From positions 70,644 through 134,643 of the IMG/VR virus record IMGVR_UViG_3300013102_000003: DNA of 64,000 bases. One strand, given 5' to 3'. Source of the stretch: a virus. The notes below the pieces were generated by a model, which saw nothing but the letters and a program-made list of their open reading frames with translations, did no database searches and had not been told where the DNA came from. The position numbers and the translations under genes were made by a program. Below are positions 23,740 to 31,224 of this stretch, one piece after another (positions within the stretch are counted from its first letter, which is position 1; the number at the start of each line of letters is the position of its first letter).

Positions 23740-23907
23740 GTGCCAAATCTCAACCCAGACAGAGTAGAGTCTGCCCTCCGTGATCTCATCAGCTATGTAG
23801 ACTATGATCTCCACAAGCAGCTTGAGTCCGATGAAGAGACAGGCGAGGATATCTACCCCGAGCTAGTCCAGCAGTTCATCGACAGCTATGAAGACGCTGA
23901 AGGCTAA
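23740..23907 (+). CDS. small acidic protein, near-leaderless GTG start
   Basis: 55 residues from GTG 23740, 3 nt after the predicted transcription start. Helical and very acidic (DEETGEDIYPE). Function unknown. Confidence 0.7.
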   Translation: MPNLNPDRVESALRDLISYVDYDLHKQLESDEETGEDIYPELVQQFIDSYEDAEG

Positions 23908-23923
23908 CCCTCCAGTCTAACAC

Positions 23924-23966
23924 GAAAGGACCCTCCCAGTCAATAGCGACTTCGGGAGGGTCCTTC
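23924..23966 (+). terminator. bidirectional terminator between convergent genes
   Basis: Arms CGAAAGGACCCTCCC and GGGAGGGTCCTTCG with T-rich flanks on both strands, between the plus-strand gene ending at 23907 and the minus-strand gene ending at 23981. Confidence 0.8.
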
Positions 23967-23980
23967 GTTGATGCCGGGTA

Positions 23981-24196
23981 CTACCCGGCCCGGCCTGCCG
24001 CCTCGATTACAAGGCCCTTGCAGTCCTCGCACAGATCCATCTCGAAGACGGTCGTGCTGCGGGTGTTTCCGCTGATGTGAAGCCAGCCGGGAGGTAGCTG
24101 GAACTTCTCGTTACGTGCCGGTGTCTTCTGGAGGTCCGTCTGTTCCTCCTTGTAGCAGCGGTCACAGGTGGTGAATACGACTTCCTTGCTGGCCAT
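23981..24196 (-). CDS. zinc-ribbon protein
   Basis: 71 residues; start at 24196 chosen because AGGAGG lies 7 nt upstream. Two Cys pairs (TTCDRCY and LCEDCKG) form a likely zinc ribbon. The motif GTTACAAAAATTCAT (24208-24222, minus) lies directly before the SD. Function unknown. Confidence 0.8.
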   Translation of the reverse strand: MASKEVVFTTCDRCYKEEQTDLQKTPARNEKFQLPPGWLHISGNTRSTTVFEMDLCEDCKGLVIEAAGRAG

Positions 24197-24228
24197 GATT
24201 CCTCCTAATGAATTTTTGTAACTGACCC

Positions 24229-24425
24229 TTGTGCGGTGGCTCACACGATTGCTATGATCTTACTACCAACACAGGAGCGAACGGCTTTGTTGCGGTAGGA
24301 GGGTGTCGGAACCCTCCGTCAGATGAGGTCACCCGATTTGACTAGTCCCCCAACGTGCGGGTCGGGTGGCCTCTTCTCTGCCCAGAGAAAAGCCCCGGCT
24401 CCCCCAACGGGGCCGGGGCCTCTCC
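24229..24425 (+). other. intergenic: orphan leader and two terminators
   Basis: A weak promoter (TTGTGC, TATGAT) is followed by TACTACCAACACAGGAG, the cassette leader plus SD, but no reading frame follows. A hairpin GAGGTCACCCGA/TCGGGTGGCCTC (about 24326-24374) ends it, and GCCCCGGC/GCCGGGGC (24393-24420) terminates the minus-strand gene. Either a small RNA or the remnant of a lost cassette. Confidence 0.5.
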
Positions 24426-24433
24426 CTTCCGGA

Positions 24434-25828
24434 CTATGCCGGTTCTACGGCCTCACCGGGTGCCTCGTTGAGGTACACCAGCTTGTAGAGCGTGCCGTAG
24501 AGGCCTGTCTGACCGGCGAAGCCAGCACCGAAGCTCGTCCACGGGTTTCCGGGCTTCTTCTCCCAGTCCACCTGACCAAGCTTGCTGACCTGTGAGGCCA
24601 CAGAGGAATTGAATTCCTCTACTGTATGGGACTGATCCAGCGCCGTCCCGATGATGTCCGCTCCGAGCCGTGACACGGATGCCACGCCTGCCAGATCCTT
24701 GAGGCGGTACTTGACTGCCTCTTCCACGGACTCGCCGTCGTCACCGACCACGACTCGCGGACGGTCCTGCCATGCCGGGGCGCATGTCCGGGCAACGAGT
24801 TCCCAGTAGCGCTTGACCACCTTGTCGAGAACAAGGCCGCGATTCTCCAGCCGAGCAACCAGCTTCTCGTGGAGCATGTTGCCGGTGGCCCGTCGCAGGC
24901 CCTCGTAGGTGATGGGCTTCTCCGGATCACGTGCGCCCGTCATGTTGATCATGCCGTGCCACGGGGAGTCCCCGTCCTGTGCCAGATCGAACGCAACCTC
25001 ACGGATGAGTTGCTGGTGCGTCTTCTCACCGGCCTCCATGTGGACCTTCGTGGCCTCGATCAGAGCCTTGGGCAGCTTTCGTGCCGTCGAGTTGATCGTG
25101 TCGAACAGCGTGGCCTCGTCGGCGTAGCGCAGTCCGTAGTAGAGCATGACCGGAATGTCCGGGTTGAAGGAAGCCTTGCGCTCCCATGCCCAGAACAACC
25201 CGCCTCCACGGTGCTGCCCGTCCACGATGGAGACACAGGACGGCCCGAACTCCTTGTGGATGGTGGCGATCTCGCCCTTGTTGAACAGGTGGTTGAACCG
25301 TGCCTGATCCTTGGGGTTGTACACCCGGACGGATGCAATGATCGGGGTGATGAGGTGGGCGTGAGTGTGCTTCTGCTCTTCGCCGTCTCCCTCTTCCTGA
25401 GAGAAGTAGCGGCCAATGGCCGGGAACCGAGCTTCCAGCGGGTCGCGCTGGTAGCCGTGCTGGCGGGGGCTGGAGGACTGCTCGTCCACGGAGTTGTACG
25501 TGGAGATGAAGGCGAGATCGTGCAGCGCATCCGCCGTCATCGTGGCGAGTGCCGCCTTGCCGGGAACGAATTCCGCCTGAATCGACAGGCGGGTCTCCTT
25601 GACGAACGTGGCCTCTTCCGGCTCTTCCGGTGCGGGCAGGCCCTCCGTGTCCACGGTCTCGTCGGCGTTGTCCGAGAACATCGGATCGACTGCCGGTGCG
25701 GGCTTGTTGACCTTCGGAAGAAGTTCCGAGACCGACTCGGTGCGGACCTCTGCGGCTTCTGCCTTTTCGAGGTTGGCTTTGCGGGTGGCTGCTGCCTTCT
25801 GGCCTCGGGTGAGAGTCTGAGCGTTCAT
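24434..25828 (-). CDS. DGQHR-domain protein
   Basis: 464 residues; start at 25828 chosen because AAAGGA lies upstream and the N-terminus before it lacks an SD. A disordered Ala/Glu-rich N-terminus (1-75) precedes the DGQHR domain: the signature DGQHR is at 203-207, followed about 45 residues later by FDTINSTARKLPKALIE, typical of the ParB/sulfiredoxin-like fold seen in DndB/DptB and related proteins. Family members work with DNA-modification or nucleotide-hydrolysing systems; here no Dnd or deazaguanine gene is nearby. Transcribed alone from its own promoter. Confident of the family, not of the function. Confidence 0.8.
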   Translation of the reverse strand: MNAQTLTRGQKAAATRKANLEKAEAAEVRTESVSELLPKVNKPAPAVDPMFSDNADETVDTEGLPAPEEPEEATFVKETRLSIQAEFVPGKAALATMTADALHDLAFISTYNSVDEQSSSPRQHGYQRDPLEARFPAIGRYFSQEEGDGEEQKHTHAHLITPIIASVRVYNPKDQARFNHLFNKGEIATIHKEFGPSCVSIVDGQHRGGGLFWAWERKASFNPDIPVMLYYGLRYADEATLFDTINSTARKLPKALIEATKVHMEAGEKTHQQLIREVAFDLAQDGDSPWHGMINMTGARDPEKPITYEGLRRATGNMLHEKLVARLENRGLVLDKVVKRYWELVARTCAPAWQDRPRVVVGDDGESVEEAVKYRLKDLAGVASVSRLGADIIGTALDQSHTVEEFNSSVASQVSKLGQVDWEKKPGNPWTSFGAGFAGQTGLYGTLYKLVYLNEAPGEAVEPA

Positions 25829-25909
25829 GATGGTTTGTCCTTTCGGTTTGTGAAGCGTTGATGGTTGTCTGTGGTAGGCCTCCTTGTTTGGCTGCTTTCC
25901 ATGTCTCAA

Positions 25910-25938
25910 ACATTACGCCGGTAGTACACATGCCGCAA
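25910..25938 (-). promoter_or_regulatory. promoter of the DGQHR gene
   Basis: On the minus strand, TTGCGG (25933-25938), 17 nt, TAATGT (25910-25915). Confidence 0.6.
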
Positions 25939-25977
25939 GAGTTTTTACCGAGAAGTTTTGCGGTGGTACATCAAAAA

Positions 25978-25993
25978 CCGCTAGATCTAGCGG
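25978..25993 (+). promoter_or_regulatory. 16-bp perfect palindrome between divergent promoters
   Basis: CCGCTAGATCTAGCGG lies between the minus-strand DGQHR promoter and the plus-strand 26043 promoter, an expected place for a shared operator. Confidence 0.6.
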
Positions 25994-26042
25994 ATCTTGT
26001 CCGAAACACAAGTAGTGCGAAAAGTCAAACCGAGTAGTCGAT

Positions 26043-26071
26043 TTGCACCGGGCAGGTAGTCCGGGTAGGAT
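26043..26071 (+). promoter_or_regulatory. near-leaderless promoter
   Basis: TTGCAC (26043-26048), 17 nt, TAGGAT (26066-26071); the predicted start is one base before ATG 26079. Confidence 0.65.
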
Positions 26072-26078
26072 AGTGAGT

Positions 26079-26285
26079 ATGAAATCAGCCTTATTCATTG
26101 AGGGAGATCCCGTGCGGATCACCTCAGGTGTGTATGAAGGTGCGGAGGGGATCGTAGAAGACCTCCAGCCTGAATGCAGTGCCGTTCGTGTCCATACAAA
26201 GAATGGGAACGTGTACGCGTACCTAGAGCATGCGGCTAAGATTGTCAAGCCCATGCCGACGAGGAAGCCTGTCTTAAAGAAGTAA
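26079..26285 (+). CDS. KOW-domain protein
   Basis: 68 residues. Residues 6-35 (FIEGDPVRITSGVYEGAEG, then IVEDL) give the clearest KOW pattern in the window, as in NusG and ribosomal proteins. Short and single-domain; possibly RNA- or RNA-polymerase-associated (inference). Confidence 0.75.
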   Translation: MKSALFIEGDPVRITSGVYEGAEGIVEDLQPECSAVRVHTKNGNVYAYLEHAAKIVKPMPTRKPVLKK

Positions 26286-26455
26286 TACCGTTCGCTCCTT
26301 GACAACTGAACTCATGCGGTACTAGGCCCCACCACACGGTGCGGGCCTACGTCTGCGTTAACTTGCGGTGCCGTTACCAAACCGTTGTTATTAAATATGA
26401 CGACACGCCGAATCCCAGCTTTGTAATTCACTCAGGCAACGGTAAGCTTATTCCC
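26286..26455 (+). other. non-coding: hairpin and promoter elements
   Basis: Contains TTGACA (26300-26305) without a convincing -10, a strong hairpin TAGGCCC-CACC-ACAC-GGTG-C-GGGCCTA (about 26322-26348) without a T-tract, and TTGTAA (26421-26426) with TAAGCT (26443-26448) just before ATG 26456. No gene seen. Confidence 0.5.
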
Positions 26456-26803
26456 ATGCGAGTCTCAGTATTTCGAATTGAAAAACCCAATGGGGATGGT
26501 CCGTACAGTGATGCGGACAGCAGGATCACAGAGCATATGAATGCCGTTCACGGGGATGCCGATCATCCGGACCCCTCAGAGGACCCTATGCTCGACTACA
26601 TCAACGAGGACGAGTCATGCGGGTTCGCTAACCTGTGTGACCTGAAAGCGTGGTTCGAAGGGTACGGTGACGTGCTTGCGGGTGCGGGCTACATCATCTC
26701 CATCTACACCATGCCGCTTCAGTACGTGCGGTACGGTAACAACCAATGCCTCTTCCTGAAAGACTATGCGGCACTGCCCGAGTCGATGCCGATCTACTTC
26801 TGA
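26456..26803 (+). CDS. hypothetical acidic protein, near-leaderless
   Basis: 115 residues. ATG 26456, one base after the predicted transcription start, is preferred to the GTG at 26339, which lies in a hairpin. Acidic; no family recognised. Confidence 0.75.
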   Translation: MRVSVFRIEKPNGDGPYSDADSRITEHMNAVHGDADHPDPSEDPMLDYINEDESCGFANLCDLKAWFEGYGDVLAGAGYIISIYTMPLQYVRYGNNQCLFLKDYAALPESMPIYF

Positions 26804-26860
26804 GTTACAAAAATTGATACGGACACCGGACTTGACACGGATGCGGATGCCGGGTAGTAT
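26804..26860 (+). promoter_or_regulatory. motif plus promoter of a structured leader
   Basis: GTTACAAAAATTGAT (26804-26818) follows the stop; 13 nt on come TTGACA (26832-26837), 17 nt, and TAGTAT (26855-26860). The arms around the -35 are imperfect here. Confidence 0.7.
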
Positions 26861-26866
26861 GGGTTA

Positions 26867-26937
26867 TGCGGGTGCCCCAAGCCCGCCCCTCAGGAGATCC
26901 AGCCTCACACTTACCCGAGGCTGGATCTCTTCTGAAT
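26867..26937 (+). ncRNA. structured leader or small RNA
   Basis: From the predicted start (26867) the transcript forms GCGGG/CCCGC (26868-26886) and a perfect 11-bp stem GATCCAGCCTC/GAGGCTGGATC (26896-26927) followed by TCTTCT. Terminator-like, so transcription may stop before the 26956 gene: an attenuator leader or a stand-alone RNA. Confidence 0.45.
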
Positions 26938-26955
26938 CTACCGGAAGGAGATGCC

Positions 26956-27204
26956 GTGAAGAAGACCAAGGAGAAGATCCTGCTCGCCCTCGAACAGGAC
27001 GTAGTCAATGCCGAGATGGATATGGCGCGCTGGCAGGATGCGGTGAAGCGCTACAATGCCGACCTTCTGTTCCAAGAGGAACAGGGATTCACACCGAACG
27101 CACTCACCATAGAGTCCCGTGCCGCTGCCAAGGAAGCACTGGACCGAGCAAAGGAAACCCGCCGCCTCTACACTGTTGCCGTAGATGCCGTGCGGAAGGC
27201 CTAG
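26956..27204 (+). CDS. small helical protein, GTG start
   Basis: 82 residues; GTG 26956 is in frame behind GGAAGGAG. Charged helices throughout (LLALEQDVVNAEMDMARWQD). Function unknown. Confidence 0.8.
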   Translation: MKKTKEKILLALEQDVVNAEMDMARWQDAVKRYNADLLFQEEQGFTPNALTIESRAAAKEALDRAKETRRLYTVAVDAVRKA

Positions 27205-27233
27205 TTGACAATGCCGTAACCATAGGGTAGTGT
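27205..27233 (+). promoter_or_regulatory. promoter
   Basis: TTGACA (27205-27210), 17 nt, TAGTGT (27228-27233). Confidence 0.7.
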
Positions 27234-27272
27234 TCCTCTCATCAACCATCCGTACCGATGAAAGGAACTCAA

Positions 27273-27716
27273 ATGTCAACTCAATTCCAGCCCGCCCCGC
27301 CAATGCCGTCCTACCAGCCACAGGCCCCGAAGCCGAAACCCAAACGGGCTTGGCTGCTGCCGCTGCTTCTCGTTGCCGCCATCCTCGTGGGCTTCGGAGT
27401 CGGTGCCGCCAAACCGGCTCCCGATCCGGTGACCATCACCAAGGAAGTCCCGGTCGAGAAGATCGTGGAGAAACGGGTCGAAGTCCCGGTGACTCCTGCC
27501 GCTTGCGGTGACTACATCGAGGCCTCCAGCACGGTCAATGACATTTCCTCCACGGTCGTCGGCCTCTTGTCGGACACGCTCTCTGCCGCCGTCGATCTGG
27601 ATGCGGCTAAGATCCGGGCCAACAACGCCAAGGTCGATGCGGAGACGGCCAAGCTCAAGGACATCACGCCGGAATTCCAGTCCACCCGTGACGAATGCAA
27701 AGCCAGCCTCAAGTAG
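27273..27716 (+). CDS. membrane-anchored protein with external helical domain
   Basis: 147 residues, SD AAAGGA. A Pro/Gln-rich N-terminus (1-24) is followed by one hydrophobic helix (25-45), a Val/Glu/Pro stalk, and an Ala-rich helical domain with two Cys. Type II membrane topology likely. Function unknown. Confidence 0.8.
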   Translation: MSTQFQPAPPMPSYQPQAPKPKPKRAWLLPLLLVAAILVGFGVGAAKPAPDPVTITKEVPVEKIVEKRVEVPVTPAACGDYIEASSTVNDISSTVVGLLSDTLSAAVDLDAAKIRANNAKVDAETAKLKDITPEFQSTRDECKASLK

Positions 27717-27745
27717 TTGCGGTGCGGCTGATGCCGTGATAGTCT
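27717..27745 (+). promoter_or_regulatory. promoter with spacer dyad
   Basis: TTGCGG (27717-27722), 17 nt, TAGTCT (27740-27745); spacer dyad CGGC-TGAT-GCCG. Leader ATGAGCATCAGCCCACCACAACAGGAGG. Confidence 0.65.
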
Positions 27746-27778
27746 ATGAGCATCAGCCCACCACAACAGGAGGAAATC

Positions 27779-27958
27779 ATGGCAACAACCATTTTCCCGG
27801 TAACGCTTTCCGGCAAGGTCCATGCCGCGTTCGTCTTGGACTACCAGACGGACAAGTGGGCTACCATGTGCGGAAGGCAGGTACCTGACCCCACTGCCGT
27901 AGAGCACAGGGTTGCCGAAGTAACCTGCCGCAAGTGTTCCGAGAATTTGACACGGTAG
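27779..27958 (+). CDS. small zinc-binding protein
   Basis: 59 residues, SD AGGAGG. Cys residues in ATMCGR and VTCRKCSE form a plausible zinc ribbon. Its 3' end contains the next promoter's -35. Confidence 0.75.
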   Translation: MATTIFPVTLSGKVHAAFVLDYQTDKWATMCGRQVPDPTAVEHRVAEVTCRKCSENLTR

Positions 27959-27975
27959 TTGAAGGGGCATAGACT
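27947..27975 (+). promoter_or_regulatory. leaderless promoter
   Basis: TTGACA (27947-27952), 17 nt, TAGACT (27970-27975); the predicted start is the A of ATG 27982. Confidence 0.75.
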
Positions 27976-27981
27976 ATAACC

Positions 27982-28317
27982 ATGTTCGAAAGAATCCAGC
28001 CCGAGACTACTCCGGCCCAGCCCACCGCTCCCGAAGAAGAAGGACCCACCTTGAAGCACATTGCCGCCGTACTCATCATGATCTCGTTGTTCCTGATCGT
28101 CACGTTCAACGCCATCCACGTCGGCTTCGTCTGGACGGATACCCACTTCAAGGGCGTCGAGCAGACCGACAGCATCCAACGCGCCAAGGACAGGTACCAG
28201 TCGCAGGTCGAGGATGCACGGACACGGTGCATCGACAAGGTTGCTGCCAAGGCCAAGGGCTTCGAGAACGTCACGCTTGACATGTGCCAGAAGGTCACAT
28301 ACACTAGGGATTACTAA
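27982..28317 (+). CDS. single-pass membrane protein, leaderless mRNA
   Basis: 111 residues. Pro/Glu-rich N-terminus, one helix at about 25-47, then a helical extramembrane domain with two Cys. Function unknown. Confidence 0.8.
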   Translation: MFERIQPETTPAQPTAPEEEGPTLKHIAAVLIMISLFLIVTFNAIHVGFVWTDTHFKGVEQTDSIQRAKDRYQSQVEDARTRCIDKVAAKAKGFENVTLDMCQKVTYTRDY

Positions 28318-28340
28318 CCACCAACGTCCTAGGAGGACCA

Positions 28341-28580
28341 GTGTTCAAGGATTACAAGAAGGGCCAGCGGGTCCGGATCTATCTCGAAGAGATTGGCAGT
28401 ATCTTCGGCACCATCGTGCAGGATCACCAGATCGCAAACCATCTCGAACTGGTCCACATCGACGGAACCCGTACGGTTGACCACCGCTGGCTTCCCAACG
28501 ACATCATCTGGGCTGAGCACTGGGAAGGTCAGTACGCTTTGGAGCGCGTCTCGGATAGCCGTTTGACACAGCCGCTGTAG
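28341..28580 (+). CDS. KOW-like barrel protein, GTG start
   Basis: 79 residues. GTG 28341 follows the first SD hairpin GTCCTAGGAGGAC (28326-28338). Pattern YKKGQRVRIYL, FGTIVQDH, DIIWAEH resembles the barrel family. Likely co-transcribed with the gene before. Confidence 0.8.
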   Translation: MFKDYKKGQRVRIYLEEIGSIFGTIVQDHQIANHLELVHIDGTRTVDHRWLPNDIIWAEHWEGQYALERVSDSRLTQPL

Positions 28581-28591
28581 TGCCGTAGGCT
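28563..28591 (+). promoter_or_regulatory. promoter with cassette leader
   Basis: TTGACA (28563-28568), 17 nt, TAGGCT (28586-28591); leader ACTACCAAC and SD hairpin GTCCTGAGGAGGAC (28606-28619). Confidence 0.7.
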
Positions 28592-28622
28592 ATAACTACC
28601 AACTAGTCCTGAGGAGGACACC

Positions 28623-28958
28623 ATGACCACCCTGAATGATTGCCTTGACTTGTACGCCGACTACCAGACCGAGATCGAGAACGACAAGATCGAGGGCTAC
28701 CGGCTCAAAGAAGCTCCGTGCCTCTCGGAAGAGATCACCTCCAAGCGGGCCACCGAGTACATGCTCAAGTACGACGGACGGCTGCGGCGCGTCTACAACT
28801 TCGAACAGGCGTCCGGGACTTCGCGCATGTACATCAACACGGACGGCGGCTACTGGAAGCGCTTCCTCACGGAAGAGGCCGTGGCCATGCTCATTGCTGG
28901 CAACCCGAGCTACGAGCGCTTGACTCTCGTCGCCCAGTTGGTTAGGGTTGCAGCATGA
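28623..28958 (+). CDS. hypothetical protein
   Basis: 111 residues. Helical N-terminus then a strand region (RVYNFEQASGTSRMYINTDG). Overlaps the next ATG (ATGA). Function unknown. Confidence 0.8.
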   Translation: MTTLNDCLDLYADYQTEIENDKIEGYRLKEAPCLSEEITSKRATEYMLKYDGRLRRVYNFEQASGTSRMYINTDGGYWKRFLTEEAVAMLIAGNPSYERLTLVAQLVRVAA

Positions 28959-29299
28959 ACAGCAACCAGAAGCCCATCGAAGTAACCTTCCGTAACGGCT
29001 CTACCGTCCGGACCCTCGTTGACCCGGACAGGCTTACCGTCTACCTCGGAAACCTTGTCATGGACGACATCACCGGCATCAAGTACGGCGGCGACGTTCC
29101 AGAACCTGCCGTCGAGGTACGGCTGAGTAACGTGGACATTCACGCCTCACGTGACCGGACCACCATGGACCTGACCTTCTTCAACAAGGACGACAAGCAG
29201 GCCGCGTACATCAAATCCACTCCGGCCAGCATTCAGGAATTCGCTATCCGGCTTCTCAACCAGACGACCTACGCCTTTCAGGACTTGGCAAACCGGTAG
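28955..29299 (+). CDS. hypothetical beta-rich protein
   Basis: 114 residues, ATGA overlap. Mostly beta strands with a final helix. Ends in the first full cassette junction. Function unknown. Confidence 0.8.
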   Translation: MNSNQKPIEVTFRNGSTVRTLVDPDRLTVYLGNLVMDDITGIKYGGDVPEPAVEVRLSNVDIHASRDRTTMDLTFFNKDDKQAAYIKSTPASIQEFAIRLLNQTTYAFQDLANR

Positions 29300-29358
29300 T
29301 TACAAAACTTCATAACGGTAGAGCGGGGCTTGACGGCTCCGCTCTACTGCTGTAGTGT
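29299..29358 (+). promoter_or_regulatory. cassette junction 1
   Basis: Motif GTTACAAAACTTCAT (29299-29313, sharing the G of the TAG stop); arms GTAGAGCGG (29318-29326) and CCGCTCTAC (29339-29347) with TTGACG (29330-29335) in the loop; TAGTGT (29353-29358). Confidence 0.8.
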
Positions 29359-29398
29359 ATGAGTATCAGCTAGTCACCGACCAACACAGGAGGAAACA

Positions 29399-29668
29399 AT
29401 GTCAGACCTCACCATCGAAGCCACGGTTATCACCCAGTCCGGTACGGACCTCACTCCGGTCGCCGTCAAGATCAACGGAACCGGCTCCATCCCGAACGGC
29501 GCACTCCGGGCCATTGCTATGGAAGCGCTCGCCACCTTCACCGGGAGCCACGAGTCCCACCATGGCTTCAAGGTTGAGGCCGAACCGTCCTTCAAGGAAG
29601 AGATGGACGACACCATCTCCATCTTCCCGGTGTTCCGGTCGCTGGTCCGGTCCGAAGTTCCCTGCTAG
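29399..29668 (+). CDS. hypothetical protein, cassette gene
   Basis: 89 residues, SD AGGAGG. Two Thr/Val-rich strands, a helix, then an acidic stretch. Monocistronic. Function unknown. Confidence 0.8.
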   Translation: MSDLTIEATVITQSGTDLTPVAVKINGTGSIPNGALRAIAMEALATFTGSHESHHGFKVEAEPSFKEEMDDTISIFPVFRSLVRSEVPC

Positions 29669-29723
29669 TTACAAAAATTGATACGGCACCGGAGTTGACA
29701 CATAGACTACGGTGCCGTATCGT
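29668..29723 (+). promoter_or_regulatory. cassette junction 2
   Basis: Motif GTTACAAAAATTGAT (29668-29682); perfect 11-bp arms 29681-29691 and 29710-29720; TTGACA (29695-29700) in the loop; TATCGT (29718-29723); leader ACTACCAACCC. Confidence 0.8.
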
Positions 29724-29754
29724 TGTAACTACCAACCCAACAACGGAGGACACC

Positions 29755-29988
29755 ATGGCAGCAATGACAGCAATGACCGACACCGAGGCCGCAAAGGTCA
29801 TCGAAGAGATGTTCGAGACTGCTGTAGAGGATGTACGGGAACTCTACCGCCGCATCGAAGAACTGCGGAAGGACTTCCAGACCGACCCGTGGGAGGATAC
29901 GGCGGCGCAGATCAAGCGCCTTGAGGCCCGCCACGCAAAGCGGGCAAAGGAAGCTGCGGCACTGGCCATAGCGTCCATGAAGTTCTAG
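29755..29988 (+). CDS. small helical acidic protein, cassette gene
   Basis: 77 residues, SD GGAGG. One long helix (10-55) and an Ala/Lys-rich tail. Function unknown. Confidence 0.8.
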   Translation: MAAMTAMTDTEAAKVIEEMFETAVEDVRELYRRIEELRKDFQTDPWEDTAAQIKRLEARHAKRAKEAAALAIASMKF

Positions 29989-30043
29989 TTACAAAACTTC
30001 ATAGTCTAGGGCGGTTGACACCACAGCCGTCCTAGACTAGAGT
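29988..30043 (+). promoter_or_regulatory. cassette junction 3
   Basis: Motif 29988-30002; 12-bp arms 30003-30014 and 30027-30038 with one G-U; TTGACA (30015-30020); TAGAGT (30038-30043); SD hairpin GTCCTAGGAGGAC (30066-30078). Confidence 0.85.
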
Positions 30044-30081
30044 TAGTACTACCAACACAGCAACAGTCCTAGGAGGACAAA

Positions 30082-30495
30082 ATGAGCATCGAAACCGATT
30101 CCCGCGTTAACATCTCCGACCTCTCCACCCGCGCCGAAGAGTGCGCGGACATTCTGGAAGATCCGGAGCAGTACGAACCGGAGGACATTGACGAGGCCAA
30201 CGCGGACCTCAAGATCCTTGGGGACTTCGTCGGCAACTGCAACCACTCGTACGATCCGGAGGACCCTCACAGCATCGTGTCGGCTCTGGACAGCATCGGA
30301 CAGGATGAGGACACTCTCATCTCCGAAGACACGTTCGAGGACTACGCACAGGAATACGTCGAAGACTTCGGACTCATCCCGGACACCCTCTCCGACCTCA
30401 TCAAGACCAACATCGATTGGGCCGGAGTCGCCAACGACCTGCGGTCCGACTTCTCTTCGGTGACGCTGGACGGCGTGGACTACCTCCACCGCTGA
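30082..30495 (+). CDS. highly acidic cassette protein, possible DNA mimic
   Basis: 137 residues, roughly one third Asp/Glu with very few Lys/Arg. The C-terminal half (FEDYAQEYVEDFG, then IDWAGVANDL) loosely resembles the C-terminal region of ArdA-type antirestriction proteins, which mimic DNA. This is a weak, from-memory match without an ArdA N-terminus. Monocistronic. Confidence 0.6.
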   Translation: MSIETDSRVNISDLSTRAEECADILEDPEQYEPEDIDEANADLKILGDFVGNCNHSYDPEDPHSIVSALDSIGQDEDTLISEDTFEDYAQEYVEDFGLIPDTLSDLIKTNIDWAGVANDLRSDFSSVTLDGVDYLHR

Positions 30496-30552
30496 GTTAC
30501 AAAACTTCATTACGGGGCCGGACTTGACACCACGAGTCCGGTCCCGTAGTGT
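30496..30552 (+). promoter_or_regulatory. cassette junction 4
   Basis: Motif 30496-30510; 13-bp arms 30511-30523 and 30536-30548 with one G-U; TTGACA (30524-30529); TAGTGT (30547-30552); SD hairpin GTCCATAGGAGGAC (30572-30585). Confidence 0.85.
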
Positions 30553-30588
30553 TAGTACTACCAACCCACCAGTCCATAGGAGGACACA

Positions 30589-31131
30589 ATGACTCTCTCA
30601 AATCTTCTCATGACCGCATACGTGAACACTGCTTCGGAAGCCGGTAAAAGCGTCTGGGACATTCTGGAAGAGGTGGCACGCGAACACCTGACCGCCGAAC
30701 TCTACAAGCAGGCATCCGGCTTGTTCGACCCGGACACCGTGATCGACACACGGAAAAACGAGTACCAGCGCGGAGTGACCGAGTTGATCCTGCGATTCAC
30801 CGGCACGGAGGTTGATGATATTGGCGACGTTGCGACCACCATCAGCGAGGGTACCAGCACCGCCCACCTCCTGACGGCTGCGGACTTCGTTGAAGATGCC
30901 AACGGCTCCCTTCTCTACATCGGCCCGCTATACCCGGCTATGCAGTTCATCAAGAACAACAACGAGGTGGACGGTCCCAACCGCCACATCCTCACCGGCA
31001 AGTGGACCGTCAAGCTTGACGGCGGCAACGTCTGGGGGACCGCTGACACTGCGGAAATGGCATGGCGCTATGCAATCGGCGCGGAGTTCGGGCCGATTGA
31101 CGAGGGCTTCAGCCCGTTCCGGCTCAAGTAG
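30589..31131 (+). CDS. hypothetical protein, cassette gene
   Basis: 180 residues. Helical first 75 residues, then beta-rich with PNRHILTGKWTV. Acidic overall. No family recognised. Confidence 0.8.
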   Translation: MTLSNLLMTAYVNTASEAGKSVWDILEEVAREHLTAELYKQASGLFDPDTVIDTRKNEYQRGVTELILRFTGTEVDDIGDVATTISEGTSTAHLLTAADFVEDANGSLLYIGPLYPAMQFIKNNNEVDGPNRHILTGKWTVKLDGGNVWGTADTAEMAWRYAIGAEFGPIDEGFSPFRLK

Positions 31132-31187
31132 TTACAAAACTTCATACGGGTCCGGTAGTTGCATAGACTACCGGACTCGTGTAGCGT
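31131..31187 (+). promoter_or_regulatory. cassette junction 5
   Basis: Motif 31131-31145; 13-bp arms 31146-31158 and 31168-31180 with one G-U; TTGCAT (31159-31164); TAGCGT (31182-31187). The SD hairpin arms have changed together to GCCT/AGGC (31210-31220). Confidence 0.85.
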
Positions 31188-31224
31188 AGGTACTACCAAC
31201 CGAACAACAGCCTAGGAGGCTACC

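Noticed and set aside
24869-25861. 330-codon plus-strand frame opposite the DGQHR gene
   Set aside because: It is the antisense shadow of a recognised domain gene; no SD, and its sequence is Arg/Val/Gly-biased as expected for a complement.
26339-26455. GTG start at 26339 for the 26456 gene
   Set aside because: The GTG lies in a strong hairpin without SD, whereas ATG 26456 sits one base after a predicted transcription start.
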